Assembly: GCA_045805265.1 (NCBI GenBank)
Contig: JBJMLO010000013.1
Location: forward strand, 434,001-498,000
Direction: 5' to 3'
Source of the DNA: JBJMLO01 sp045805265
GTDB taxonomy: Bacteria > Actinomycetota > UBA4738 > JACQTL01
DNA length: 64,000 bases
Shown here: positions 24,317 to 32,675 of the stretch, piece after piece
Position numbering within the stretch: position 1 is the first letter of the stretch
Layout: every line of letters begins with the position of its first letter
Program-made: the position numbers and the translations under genes
The notes under the pieces: generated by a model
What the model saw: only the letters and a program-made list of their open reading frames with translations
The model's database searches: none
Told to the model about the DNA's origin: nothing

Positions 24317-25192
24317 ATGCTCCAGGCGATCGTGCTGGGGGTGTTCCAGGGAGCTACGTACGCCATGCTCGCGGTGGGCCTGGTGCTCGTCTACAAGGGA
24401 GCGAAGGTCTTCAACTTCGCCCAGGGCGCGTTCGGGATGCTGGCCACGTACGCGGCGTGGGCGCTGCTCTCCTTCCAGCACTTCCCGTACTGGCTGGCGT
24501 TCGCGGTCGGGCTGCTGTGCGCGGTCGCGATGGGGCTCGTCATGGAGCGCCTGGTCGTGCGGCCGCTCATGGGCCGGTCGCGCATCACGCTGCTCGTGGC
24601 GACGGTCGGCGTGACGCTCGCCGCGATCGAGGGGGCGATCATCGTCGCGAACCCGGTGCCGCAGACCTTCCCCGTGGCGATCCAGGGCAAGGCCACCGTG
24701 ATCGCGAACGCCGGGATCCTCCCCCAGCAGTGGCTCCTCCTGGTCGTCCTCGGGATCGTCGGCGTCCTGCTGGCCCTGTTCCTGCGAACCGACCACGGCT
24801 ACGCCGTGCTCGCGATGTCGCAGGACGCGTTCGCCGCGCGCGTGGTCGGCATCAGCGTCCCGTCGGTGTCGCGGATCATCTGGGGCGGAGCCGGGCTGCT
24901 CGGCGGCCTCGCCGGGCTGCTGCAGGCGCCGCTCGCCGGGTTCGATCCCGGCTTCCTCACCGCGAACGGCCTCATCCCGGCCTTCACCGCGGCGGTCATC
25001 GGGGGGATGGACAGCCTGTCCGGCGCCTTCGTCGGGGGGCTCGTGGTGGGGGTCGTGCAGTCCGTCGCCCAGTACGAGCTCCAGCTCCAGCACGGCGTGC
25101 CGGGCGGATCGGGGCTGGCGGTGTTCGTGGTGCTGCTGCTCGTGCTCCTCGTGCGTCCGCGCGGGATCCTCGGCAGAGAGCTGGCGACCTGA
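24317..25192 (+). CDS. livH: branched-chain amino acid ABC transporter permease LivH
   Basis: Predicted 291-residue inner-membrane permease with about eight helices. The LivH pattern is clear: GVFQGATYAMLAVGLVLVYKGAKVFNFAQGAFGML at residues 8-42, the cytoplasmic EAA-like coupling loop near MSQDAFAARVVGI, and a late GGMDSLSGAFVGGLVVGVVQS. It forms the channel with LivM. ATG 24317 is 12 bp after the binding-protein stop, and its TGA overlaps the livM ATG as TGATG. Confidence 0.92.
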   Translation: MLQAIVLGVFQGATYAMLAVGLVLVYKGAKVFNFAQGAFGMLATYAAWALLSFQHFPYWLAFAVGLLCAVAMGLVMERLVVRPLMGRSRITLLVATVGVTLAAIEGAIIVANPVPQTFPVAIQGKATVIANAGILPQQWLLLVVLGIVGVLLALFLRTDHGYAVLAMSQDAFAARVVGISVPSVSRIIWGGAGLLGGLAGLLQAPLAGFDPGFLTANGLIPAFTAAVIGGMDSLSGAFVGGLVVGVVQSVAQYELQLQHGVPGGSGLAVFVVLLLVLLVRPRGILGRELAT

Positions 25193-26583
25193 TGGCCGTC
25201 GCGCTGCACCCCGGGCCGTTCCTCGCCGCCGATCGACCCCGGTTCCACGTCACGTCGTCGGGGCTCTTCGCCCGGTTCCTCGCCGCGGTGGGGCTCACGG
25301 TGGTGGTCTTCTCGATCCCGCTGTTCACGACGCCGGTCTGGGACAACGTCGTCTCCCTCGCAGCGATCTACGGCATCATCGGCCTGTCCGTGAACGTGAT
25401 CACCGGCTACGCCGGCCAGATCTCGCTGGGGCAGCAGGCGTTCGTCGGGATCGGGGCGTTCATGTCGGCGTACGTCGTCAACCACACGAGCGTCGGGTTC
25501 GCCGGCGGCCTCGCGTCGGCCGCCGTGGTGGGCGCCGTCATGGCCCTCGCCCTCGGACTGGTGGCGTTGCGGATCCGGGGCCTGTACCTGGCGCTCGTCA
25601 CGCTGTCGTTCGGGCTGATGGCCCAAGACACGATCTTCAACTGGCGGGCGTTCACGGGAGGCGGGGCAAACGACCCCGCGCCTCGCCCGGCGCTCTTCGC
25701 CTCGAACCAGGCGTTCGCGTACCTGTGCTTCCTCGCGCTCGGCGTGGCGGTGCTGGTGGACTGGCGCCTGGCCAAGACCAAGGCCGGGCGGGCCATCGTC
25801 GCCGTCCGCAACGACGAACGCGTGGCGGCCACGCTCGGCGTCAACACGGTCGGCTACAAGCTGTTCGCGTTCGGGGTCGGGGGGTTCCTGGCCGGACTGG
25901 CGGGAGCGCTCTTCGCCCACCACGACAAGTCCGTGTACACGGCCAACTTCGACCTGTTCAGCGCCGCGCTGCCCTGGGTGATCATGGCCGTCGTCGGCGG
26001 GCTCGGGTCGCGGGCGGGGATCGTGATCGCCTCGGCGTTCTTCGCGACCTTCTCGTTCTTCTTCCCGACCGACACCGTCTGGACGATCCCGGTCGTCGGG
26101 CAGGTCGGGCCCGCCCAGCTCCCGCCGCTCATCGGCGCGGTCCTGCTGCTGTTCACGCTGACCGTGTACCAGGGGGGGCTGGGCCAGCAGATCCTCCCGT
26201 ACCGGAGATGGCTGGCCGGCGGGAGGTTCCTCGAGCACCGGGAGGAGGCCCTGGGGATCCCGGGGCAGGTGCTGCTCGTGGGCTTCATGATCCCGTTCGC
26301 GTTCCACCGGCCGTGGCAGCTGTGCCTGACGGTGGGGCTGGTCGCCGGGCTCTGGACGGGCCTCGGGATCCGATCTCACATTCGCGACAGCCGCCCCGAC
26401 CTGCAGCGGCGGAGCGGACGGGCCGAACCCGACGACCAGGACCTGGAGGTTCGCGACGTCGACGACGACGCCGAGACGGCCGAGATCCCCGCCGCGGTGG
26501 CGGCTCCGGCGTCCTCGGGAGCCGAGGCGCGCGCCGGACGGCGCGGCATCGGCGCGTTCCGCCGGAACCGAGCCCGGCGGTGA
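25192..26583 (+). CDS. livM: branched-chain amino acid ABC transporter permease LivM
   Basis: Predicted 463-residue permease. Family signatures are GIIGLSVNVITGYAGQISLGQQAFVGIGAFM (about 62-92), LRIRGLYLALVTLSFG, the coupling segment AIVAVRNDERVAATLGVN, and GGLAGALFAHHDKSVYTANFDLF. It is longer than usual because of an extra pair of hydrophobic helices and a charged, Glu/Asp/Ala-rich cytoplasmic tail of about 80 residues after residue 390. The start at 25192 shares one base with the livH stop; the end overlaps the livG start as GTGA. Confidence 0.9.
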   Translation: MAVALHPGPFLAADRPRFHVTSSGLFARFLAAVGLTVVVFSIPLFTTPVWDNVVSLAAIYGIIGLSVNVITGYAGQISLGQQAFVGIGAFMSAYVVNHTSVGFAGGLASAAVVGAVMALALGLVALRIRGLYLALVTLSFGLMAQDTIFNWRAFTGGGANDPAPRPALFASNQAFAYLCFLALGVAVLVDWRLAKTKAGRAIVAVRNDERVAATLGVNTVGYKLFAFGVGGFLAGLAGALFAHHDKSVYTANFDLFSAALPWVIMAVVGGLGSRAGIVIASAFFATFSFFFPTDTVWTIPVVGQVGPAQLPPLIGAVLLLFTLTVYQGGLGQQILPYRRWLAGGRFLEHREEALGIPGQVLLVGFMIPFAFHRPWQLCLTVGLVAGLWTGLGIRSHIRDSRPDLQRRSGRAEPDDQDLEVRDVDDDAETAEIPAAVAAPASSGAEARAGRRGIGAFRRNRARR

Positions 26584-27452
26584 CCCGGGCGCTCGAGGTC
26601 CGGGGGGTCTCGCTGCGGTTCGGCGGCGTGCAGGCGCTCCACGACGTCTCCCTGGACGTCGGCGAGTGGGAGATCGTGGGGTTGATCGGCCCGAACGGCG
26701 CGGGGAAGACCACGTTCTTCAACGTGGTGACCGGCATCTCCCGGCCCGACGACGGACGCGTGAGCTTCCTCGGGCGGGACGTGACGCGGATGCCGACCCA
26801 CCGCCGGGTGCGGCTGGGCATGGGCCGGACGTGGCAGAACCTCGGCGTGGTCCGGACACTCACCGTGCTGGACAACCTGATGACCGCGCAGCACGCACAC
26901 GTCCGGTACGGCCCGCTGGCCGGCCTGTTGGGGACGCCCGGGTCGTTCCTCGAGGAGCGGGAGCTGAAGCGCAACGCCGAGGAGATCCTCGACTTCCTCG
27001 GGCTCCTCGAGATGGCCGAGGAGCGCGTGGGCGAGCTGCCGTATGGAACCCAGAAGCTCTGCGACCTGGCCATGGCCCTCGCCACCGACCCCCGAATCCT
27101 GCTGCTCGACGAGCCCTCGTCGGGGATGGGGCCTGAGGAGGCGCACCGGCTCGGCGACACGCTGAGGTACCTCCGGGATGCCCTGAACCTGACGATCCTC
27201 ATGATCGAGCACCACGTGCCGCTCGTGGTCGGAGTGTGCGACTACGTGTACGTGCTGTCGTTCGGCGAGCTGCTGGCCGCGGGGGAGCCCTCCCAGATCC
27301 AGCGGCACCCCGACGTCATCGCCGCGTACCTGGGCGAGGTGCCCGGGGAACCCTCCGCGGCCGGGGAGCCTCCTGCGCCCGGAGAACACTCGTTGACCGG
27401 GGAACCCTCGGCGCCCGATCGGAAGGAGGGCCGTGTCGCTGCTGCAGGTTGA
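26580..27452 (+). CDS. livG: ABC transporter ATP-binding protein LivG
   Basis: Predicted 290-residue ATPase of the LivG subgroup. Walker A GPNGAGKTT (about 38-46), Q-loop region GRTWQNLGVVRTLTVLDN, signature ELPYGTQKLCDLAMAL (a YGTQK variant of LSGGQ, usual in this subfamily), Walker B ILLLDEPSSGMG, and H-loop MIEHHVPLV. The last 35 residues are an unusual GEP-rich repeat (GEPSAAGEPPAPGEH). GTG 26580 overlaps the livM stop; the end overlaps livF by 20 bp. Confidence 0.92.
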   Translation: MTRALEVRGVSLRFGGVQALHDVSLDVGEWEIVGLIGPNGAGKTTFFNVVTGISRPDDGRVSFLGRDVTRMPTHRRVRLGMGRTWQNLGVVRTLTVLDNLMTAQHAHVRYGPLAGLLGTPGSFLEERELKRNAEEILDFLGLLEMAEERVGELPYGTQKLCDLAMALATDPRILLLDEPSSGMGPEEAHRLGDTLRYLRDALNLTILMIEHHVPLVVGVCDYVYVLSFGELLAAGEPSQIQRHPDVIAAYLGEVPGEPSAAGEPPAPGEHSLTGEPSAPDRKEGRVAAAG

Positions 27453-28149
27453 GGGGCTGAGCGCCGGCTACGGGGCGGTTCCCGTCCTGCACGGCGTCTC
27501 GCTGTCGGTGGACGAGGGGCAGACCGCGGTGATGCTCGGGCTCAACGGGGCCGGGAAGACGACGACCCTCCTGTCGATCGCCGGGATGCTCCGGGCGTGG
27601 GGGGGCCGGATCAGCTTCGACGGCCGCGACGTCACGAAGGCCGACGCGCGCGACCTGGCGAAGCGGGGCCTGGTGCTCGTCCCCGAGGGCCGGCACGTGT
27701 TCCCCGGGCTCACGGTCGCCCGGAACCTCCGCCTGGGCGCGTGGCCCCGCCGGAAGGATCGCGCCGCCCACCGCCGGAACCTCGACCTGGCCTTCGATGT
27801 CTTCCCCCCGCTGGAGGAACGGCGCGACCAGCTGGCCGGAACGCTGTCGGGCGGCGAGCAGCAGATGCTCGCAATCGCCCGGGGGCTGATGGCCGGGCCG
27901 CGGCTGCTGCTCATCGACGAGGCGTCGCTGGGCCTGTCCCCCAAGCTCTCGCAGGAGGTGTTCCGGGCCGCCCGGCGCATCAACGGCGAGGGCGTCACCG
28001 TGTTCATGGTCGAGCAGAACGCGGGCATCCTCCGCCTTGCCGACCGCGCCTACGTGATGGAGAAGGGCCGGATCGCCTTCACCGGCGAGGGCACCGAGAT
28101 GCTCGACCGTGCGGAGCTCCGCAGCGCGTACCTCGGCGCCCCCGCCTAG
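27433..28149 (+). CDS. livF: ABC transporter ATP-binding protein LivF
   Basis: Predicted 238-residue ATPase. Walker A GLNGAGKTT (about 36-44), Q-loop VPEGRHVFPGLTVARNL, signature TLSGGEQQMLAIARGLM, Walker B LLLIDEASLGLSP and H-loop VEQNAG mark LivF. Start GTG 27433 lies inside the 3' end of livG behind a good GGAAGGAGGG site. With LivG it powers the permease pair. It ends 3 bp before the stop of a convergent minus-strand gene. Confidence 0.93.
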   Translation: MSLLQVEGLSAGYGAVPVLHGVSLSVDEGQTAVMLGLNGAGKTTTLLSIAGMLRAWGGRISFDGRDVTKADARDLAKRGLVLVPEGRHVFPGLTVARNLRLGAWPRRKDRAAHRRNLDLAFDVFPPLEERRDQLAGTLSGGEQQMLAIARGLMAGPRLLLIDEASLGLSPKLSQEVFRAARRINGEGVTVFMVEQNAGILRLADRAYVMEKGRIAFTGEGTEMLDRAELRSAYLGAPA

Positions 28150-28152
28150 CTT

Positions 28153-28557
28153 TCAGACGTCCAGCGGGCGGGACCACCGGGCTCGCCAGTCCGCCGGCTC
28201 CTCGTAGGGCGACGTCACCCAGTGCTCGCGAAGGCGAAGGACCGAGCCGTCCGGACCGAACTCGAAGAACGAGGCCGCGAAGTACACATCGCCGCCCTGC
28301 TCGACGCGGATCTCGGAGGCAACCTGGTCACCGTCGGCCACGACGCGCATCACCGTGATCCGCCACCCCTCGGGATAGGCCCGGTTCATCTCGATGTAGG
28401 CGTCGCCGCCGTCGAACCGCTCGCGGGAGTGCGGCCATTCCACGACGCAGCCGTCGGCCAGCAGGGAGCGGGCGGCGTCCCAGTTCCTGGCCTGGATCGA
28501 CTCCCAGAAATTCCGGACGGCGGCGGCGCGATCGGAGTCCGCCATGTCGAGCGACAT
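28153..28557 (-). CDS. SnoaL-like / NTF2-fold protein
   Basis: Predicted 134-residue single-domain protein with the NTF2/SnoaL pattern: N-terminal helix VRNFWESIQARNWDAARSLLADGCVVEWPHS, then FDGGDAYIEMNRAYPEGW, strands ITVMRVVADGDQVASEIRVEQGG, and a final FFEFGPDGSVLRLREHWV. Such proteins are small ligand-binding or isomerase domains and the sequence does not reveal a substrate. The start is uncertain: ATG 28557, ATG 28545 or GTG 28581 are all in frame; none has a strong site. It is convergent with livF. Confidence 0.75.
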   Translation of the reverse strand: MSLDMADSDRAAAVRNFWESIQARNWDAARSLLADGCVVEWPHSRERFDGGDAYIEMNRAYPEGWRITVMRVVADGDQVASEIRVEQGGDVYFAASFFEFGPDGSVLRLREHWVTSPYEEPADWRARWSRPLDV

Positions 28558-28602
28558 CGTCGCACGATCCTGCAACGGCACCGAAACGTCGGGCGGCTGC
28601 TG

Positions 28603-29451
28603 TCAGACCGCCGCGCGATGCTCCATCGTGTCACCGTCCGACTCGACGGCTTCGCCCGAAGAAGCCATTCGGTCGGGGTCGCACACGCGGCATGGGGAGA
28701 GGCCCGAGGACCGCGCGGCCTCGATGGAGAGGCGGTCCAGTCCCTCCTTGCCCTGGATCAGGCGGCAGTCCGGGCGGTGGTAGGTCGACGGGCCCGCCAC
28801 GACCTTCGCCGGCGCGGCCGGGCTCCCCAGCTGGGTGAGCACGTCGTCGCCGCGCGCCGACGCGCCCACGGCGACGGCCATCACCTCGAGCAGGTCCATC
28901 AGCCGTCGCCGCTCGGTGCGAATCTGGGCCACCACCAGCAGGCCGACACTGAACACGATCAGCGCCAGGCCGCCGAACCCGCCGGACAGGAGGTACGGAA
29001 GCTGCTGGTCCGCGGTCGCGACCTTGGCCATGCCGTTCCATCCGAGCGCGATCATCGTGAAGCCGATGAGGGCACACACCAGCGCCAGGACCCGCGTGCC
29101 ACGGACCGGGAGGCCGAAGTGCTCCTCCTGCCTCCCGCCGTGCTCCTCCGCGGTCTTGGCCAGCGCCTCGCGGGCCCGTGCGGCCACCGAGGCGCCGATC
29201 ACGTCGAGCACCCCCAGGATCCTGCGGCGCTCGGCGCGCATCTGGGCCACGATCAGCAGGCCGATCCCGAAGATCAGCATGCCGATGCCCGCGGCTCCAC
29301 CGGAGAGCAGGTACGGCAGTTGCGAGTCCGGAGCGGCCTGCCGGGCCGCCCCGTTCCAGCCGGCGGCGATGGCCAGTGCTCCCGCCGCGCAGAAGATCAG
29401 GGCAAGGATGCGGGCGGAGCGGATCTGGCGGTCGGCGTTCAAGGAAGTCAC
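28603..29451 (-). CDS. duplicated two-helix membrane module with C-terminal Ada-like zinc knuckle
   Basis: Predicted 282-residue membrane protein built from two tandem copies of one unit (about residues 10-92 and 116-200). Each has helix, GWNG, a polar loop, QLPYLLSGG, helix, then LLIVAQMRAERRR (or LLVVAQIRTERRR) and a short amphipathic segment. Four membrane helices result. The C-terminal part has YHRPDCRLIQG...AARSSGLSPCRVCDP, the C-x-n-CxxC pattern of Ada-type metal-binding domains. Ada-like knuckles bind zinc and, in Ada, accept methyl groups; here it may sense metal or redox. Start GTG 29451 or the in-frame TTG 29442 (better spaced from GAGGGGA). Confidence 0.7.
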   Translation of the reverse strand: MTSLNADRQIRSARILALIFCAAGALAIAAGWNGAARQAAPDSQLPYLLSGGAAGIGMLIFGIGLLIVAQMRAERRRILGVLDVIGASVAARAREALAKTAEEHGGRQEEHFGLPVRGTRVLALVCALIGFTMIALGWNGMAKVATADQQLPYLLSGGFGGLALIVFSVGLLVVAQIRTERRRLMDLLEVMAVAVGASARGDDVLTQLGSPAAPAKVVAGPSTYHRPDCRLIQGKEGLDRLSIEAARSSGLSPCRVCDPDRMASSGEAVESDGDTMEHRAAV

Positions 29452-29559
29452 TCCCCTCGGGCTCCCGGGACGGATTCCTTGTACCCCTCAGGAGGCCCGC
29501 TCACACCAGGATCGCCGCAGGTCAGGAGGCCCGGAGGCGACCGGCGCGGTCCTGGCGGC

Positions 29560-30996
29560 TCAGCCCCGCGACGACCCGGCGGCAGGGGGCCGGCCGGTGC
29601 TCCCGGAGGCTCCGCCGGTGGACGCCGGAGATGCTCCTCCCGAGTCCTGGGTACCCGGCGTCGTCGGCGCGGCAGTGGTCGGCACGGCAGTGGTCGGCGC
29701 GGCGGTGGTCGGCGCGGCCGAAGTGGGCGCTGAGGTGGCGGGGGCCGAGGTCGCCAGGGTCGGCGTCGCCGGGGGGGAGCTCCCCGCGCCCGGGGAAGGA
29801 GATCCGGCCGGGCTCGGAGTGTGGCCGGCCGTGCCGCCGGACGGGTTGCCCTGTTGCGTGCCCCCACGCGCCGTTCCGGTCGCGTGGCTCGGCGATCCGC
29901 TCGGCGCCGGGCCGGGACCGCCGGACCCGATGACCGCCGGACCGGCCGCCAGGGCCAGGACGACCAGCCCGATCACCAGTCCCCCGACGACGCCTAGGAC
30001 CCATCGCCGGCGGCCGGGGGGATCTCTTGCAGGGGCCGCCGCTTCGGCGGAGGCTCCGGCGGTCGCGGCCATCTCGACCTCGGTCGCCTCGCCGGCTGCG
30101 GAGTCGACGGCGGTGGCCCCCCCGAAGACCATGGTCTCCTCGCCGGCCATCACGGGGGTGGCCAGCACCGGACGCCCGGCCAGGAACCGCTCGAGGTCCT
30201 CGCGCATCTCCTGGGCGCTCGCGTAGCGGTTGGCAGGGTTCTTGGCCATGGCCTTCAGCACGATGGCCTCGAGGTCCGCAGGGATCCCCGGGACCACCTC
30301 GGTGGGCCGGGTGGGGGCCTCCCGCACGTGCTTGTAGGCCACGGCCACCGGGGAGTCGGCTTGGAACGGGGGGGACCCCGTGAGCATCTCGTAGGCCACC
30401 ACCCCCAGCGAGTAGATGTCGCTGCGGGCATCGACCGGCTCGCCCTGGGCCTGCTCGGGGGACAGGTAGGACGCCGTGCCCAGCACGGTGGCGGTCTGGG
30501 TGAGGGTCTCGGTGGACACGGCCCGGGCGATGCCGAAGTCCATGACCTTCACCTCGCCCTGGGGGGTGATCATGATGTTGGCCGGCTTCACGTCGCGGTG
30601 CACGATCCCCGCGGCGTGGGCGAAGGACAGGGCCGAGGCCACCTGGGCGGTGACCTCCGCGGCCCGCTCGGGCAGGAGGTGGCCCTCGGCCTTGAGCACC
30701 TCGGCCAGGGTCCGGCCGGGCACGTACTCCATGACGATGTAGTGCACGGGGCCGTCGGAGCCGGTGTCGTACACGGAGACCACGTTGGGGTGGTTGAGGC
30801 GGGCGGCGGCCTGGGCCTCCCTGCGGAACCGCTGGACGAACCCGTCGTCGGAGGCGTACTGGGGCCCGAGGACCTTGATGGCCACCGTGCGGTTCAGCAC
30901 GGTGTCGGTCCCCTGGTACACCTGGGCCATGCCGCCCCGGCCCACGACGGCTTTCGGTCGGTACCGGCCCCCGATCAATGCGGTCGGGATGCTCAC
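29560..30996 (-). CDS. PknB-type transmembrane Ser/Thr protein kinase
   Basis: Predicted 478-residue kinase. The N-terminal domain has the full Hanks motifs: GRGGMAQVYQG, AIKVLGP, the C-helix Glu, IVHRDVKPANIMI, MDFGIAR, GTASYLSPEQ, and DIYSLGVVAYEMLTG. A juxtamembrane Ala/Glu segment leads to one membrane helix (about 335-355) and an external Pro/Thr/Ser-rich tail without PASTA repeats. So the sensor part is a low-complexity, probably disordered or glycosylated stalk. GTG 30996; TAAGAC lies 6 nt upstream, a near match to the leaderless pattern. The tail is encoded by 15-bp tandem repeats. Confidence 0.92.
   Translation of the reverse strand: MSIPTALIGGRYRPKAVVGRGGMAQVYQGTDTVLNRTVAIKVLGPQYASDDGFVQRFRREAQAAARLNHPNVVSVYDTGSDGPVHYIVMEYVPGRTLAEVLKAEGHLLPERAAEVTAQVASALSFAHAAGIVHRDVKPANIMITPQGEVKVMDFGIARAVSTETLTQTATVLGTASYLSPEQAQGEPVDARSDIYSLGVVAYEMLTGSPPFQADSPVAVAYKHVREAPTRPTEVVPGIPADLEAIVLKAMAKNPANRYASAQEMREDLERFLAGRPVLATPVMAGEETMVFGGATAVDSAAGEATEVEMAATAGASAEAAAPARDPPGRRRWVLGVVGGLVIGLVVLALAAGPAVIGSGGPGPAPSGSPSHATGTARGGTQQGNPSGGTAGHTPSPAGSPSPGAGSSPPATPTLATSAPATSAPTSAAPTTAAPTTAVPTTAAPTTPGTQDSGGASPASTGGASGSTGRPPAAGSSRG
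29663..29719 (-). repeat. 15-bp tandem repeat in the kinase tail
   Basis: Nearly four copies of a 15-bp unit (GTCGGCGCGGCAGTG and variants) encode the APTTA-type pentapeptide repeats of the extracellular stalk. Copy number could vary between strains by slippage. Confidence 0.7.
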
Positions 30997-31030
30997 ACAT
31001 ATGTCTTACCCACCGGCCCGAACGGCTCAG

Positions 31031-31846
31031 TCAGCGGCCGCAGACGGGCCAGTCGTCCGCCCAGGTGCCCTTCTCGGCGGCCATCCGCATGCTGACGACG
31101 ACGTTGGCCCGGACGTCGGTGGGTGGAACCCCTGCGAACCCGTACTCCGCCGCGCGGCCGCTCCAGTACCGGAGGCTCTGCTGGAACAGCCCCGAGCACC
31201 CCGAGCCGCCGCAGCCGGTCGGGTTCATGGCCTGGACGAGGAACCTCGACTCGCACCGGGCCACCGCGAGCGCCTTCGCCGCCCCTCCGGGAACCCGCCA
31301 CACGTGCGCCTCGCAGGCGATCAGCGGGCGGACCCAGAACTCGCCGATCCGCGAGTCGATCGGGCAGGGATCGACGGCCCGCAGGACGACCGGGCCGGCC
31401 GGGGCCGGAACCTGGCGGACGGCGGGCTGCCCGGACGCCTGGACCATGGCGGACGCCCGGACGCCGAGGACGGCCACCCCGACGGCGACCAGGCTGACCG
31501 CGAGCCGGGGCCATGCGAGGCGGGGTGTCCGTTCCCGGGAACCCGCGCCTTGCCCGAACGCCGGAGGCGGTGCCCCCTGCCCGGTGGCTACTCGCGCGCG
31601 GGGCGCCGCCGTCCGCGGGGGCCGCACGGTCTCCAGCGCGCGCGGAACCACCGTGACCGTCCGGCGAGCGGAAGGGCCCGACCGGCGGGCCGCCGGGCCG
31701 GACCGAAAGAGCGGGACAACCGCGGCGATCGGCGGGTTCGGGACACGGCGAGGCGGGACGGGCGGGACCCTGCGCGGCCGCCCCGCCTGCTCGCTCCAAC
31801 ACGTTCGCGGGGGGCGCGCGAACGCCACCGACCCTGCCCCGGGCAT
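31031..31846 (-). CDS. membrane-anchored lytic-transglycosylase/lysozyme-like protein
   Basis: Predicted 271-residue protein: a long basic, proline-rich cytoplasmic N-terminus (about 1-110), one membrane helix (LAVSLVAVGVAVLGV), then an external domain. That domain shows AKALAVARCESRFLVQAMNPTG, where Glu in CESRF fits the catalytic Glu of goose-type/SLT lysozyme folds, followed by CGGSGCSGLFQQSLRYWSGRAAEYGF and ANVVVSMRMAAEKGTWADDWPVC. Four cysteines probably pair. Peptidoglycan cleavage is inferred from the fold pattern. ATG 31846 follows GGGTGGAGAC; GTG 31885 is an alternative. It sits upstream of the kinase in the same direction. Confidence 0.75.
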   Translation of the reverse strand: MPGAGSVAFARPPRTCWSEQAGRPRRVPPVPPRRVPNPPIAAVVPLFRSGPAARRSGPSARRTVTVVPRALETVRPPRTAAPRARVATGQGAPPPAFGQGAGSRERTPRLAWPRLAVSLVAVGVAVLGVRASAMVQASGQPAVRQVPAPAGPVVLRAVDPCPIDSRIGEFWVRPLIACEAHVWRVPGGAAKALAVARCESRFLVQAMNPTGCGGSGCSGLFQQSLRYWSGRAAEYGFAGVPPTDVRANVVVSMRMAAEKGTWADDWPVCGR

Positions 31847-31929
31847 GTCTCCACCCTTCCCGGCCTCCCCCCGCAGGCAAACCACTCCAATGGGGAGAAC
31901 TGCGCCGGCGCAGGTGTGTCCGCTCGTCC

Positions 31930-31947
31930 GGGCGGGCCAGTCCGCCC
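31930..31947 (-). terminator. possible terminator hairpin after the pterin-type operon
   Basis: GGGCGG and CCGCCC (31930-31935, 31942-31947) flank a 6-nt loop 27 nt past the SDR stop. Short stem and no U-run, so weak evidence. Confidence 0.3.
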
Positions 31948-31973
31948 AGGTCAGCGGGCGTGGGTGGCGCCGT

Positions 31974-32675
31974 TCATCGATTCGAGAACAGCGGGACGTT
32001 CGCGCCGCTGGCGGCCCGGATGGGGCCGTCCAGCAGGTCGGCGATCAGCTCGGCGACGTCCTCCGGCTGCAGGCCGGGGCGCAGGTCGGGGTTGGCCGCC
32101 CGGAGCATCTCGGTGTCGACGGCTCCCGGGCTGAGGCACAGGGCCGAGATCCCGTGGTCGCGGCCCTCCACCGCCAGGCCCTCGACCACCCCCACCACGC
32201 CGTGCTTCGACGCGTTGTAGGCGAGGAGCCCGGGGAACTTCTCGGTCCCGTACAGGCCCGACAGCGACGAGATCAGCACGATCCGGCCGCCGCCCCGGGC
32301 GCGCATCTGGGCAAAGGCCTCGCGGGCGCACCGGAACGCCCCGGTGAGGTTCACCGCGATGGTCTCGGACCAGACCCCGTCGGTGGTCTCCTCCACGGAA
32401 GCCCGCGTGAGCACGCCCGCCGCGGCCACCAGGATCGAACACCCCCCGAGCTCGGCGGCCGTCGCGAACAGCCGGCCGACGTCCTCGGTCCGGGCCACGT
32501 CGCATGCCACCGTCCGGATCCGCTCCCCGGCCGCGGACGCCAGGGCGGCCAGCGCGGTGTCGTCGCGAGCGGCGGCGACCACCATCGCGCCCTCGTCGGC
32601 CAGCCGTTCGGCGGTCGCCCGGCCGATCCCCCGGCTGGCCCCGGTGACCACGGCGACCTCGCCGGCAAACCTCAT
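31974..32675 (-). CDS. short-chain dehydrogenase/reductase, last gene of the pterin-type operon
   Basis: Predicted 233-residue SDR. NAD(P)-binding TGASRGIGRA at residues 11-20, NNAG-equivalent AAAGVL, catalytic Ser in ISSLSG, and YNASK (Tyr/Lys). Arg following TGAS and an unacidic beta-2 end (AAARD) favour NADPH. The substrate is not readable from sequence. Because it is coupled (ATGA) to a glycosyltransferase gene and lies in one operon with folE and a PTPS-II type gene, a sepiapterin-reductase-like step (6-pyruvoyl-tetrahydropterin side-chain reduction) is a reasonable hypothesis. Many SDRs have other roles. Confidence 0.85.
   Translation of the reverse strand: MRFAGEVAVVTGASRGIGRATAERLADEGAMVVAAARDDTALAALASAAGERIRTVACDVARTEDVGRLFATAAELGGCSILVAAAGVLTRASVEETTDGVWSETIAVNLTGAFRCAREAFAQMRARGGGRIVLISSLSGLYGTEKFPGLLAYNASKHGVVGVVEGLAVEGRDHGISALCLSPGAVDTEMLRAANPDLRPGLQPEDVAELIADLLDGPIRAASGANVPLFSNR

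Noticed and set aside
22795..26583. 1262-codon open frame on the plus strand
   Set aside because: Only its last 463 codons (livM from 25192) read as protein; the earlier part is an Arg/Gly/Pro-rich shadow of the binding-protein and livH genes.
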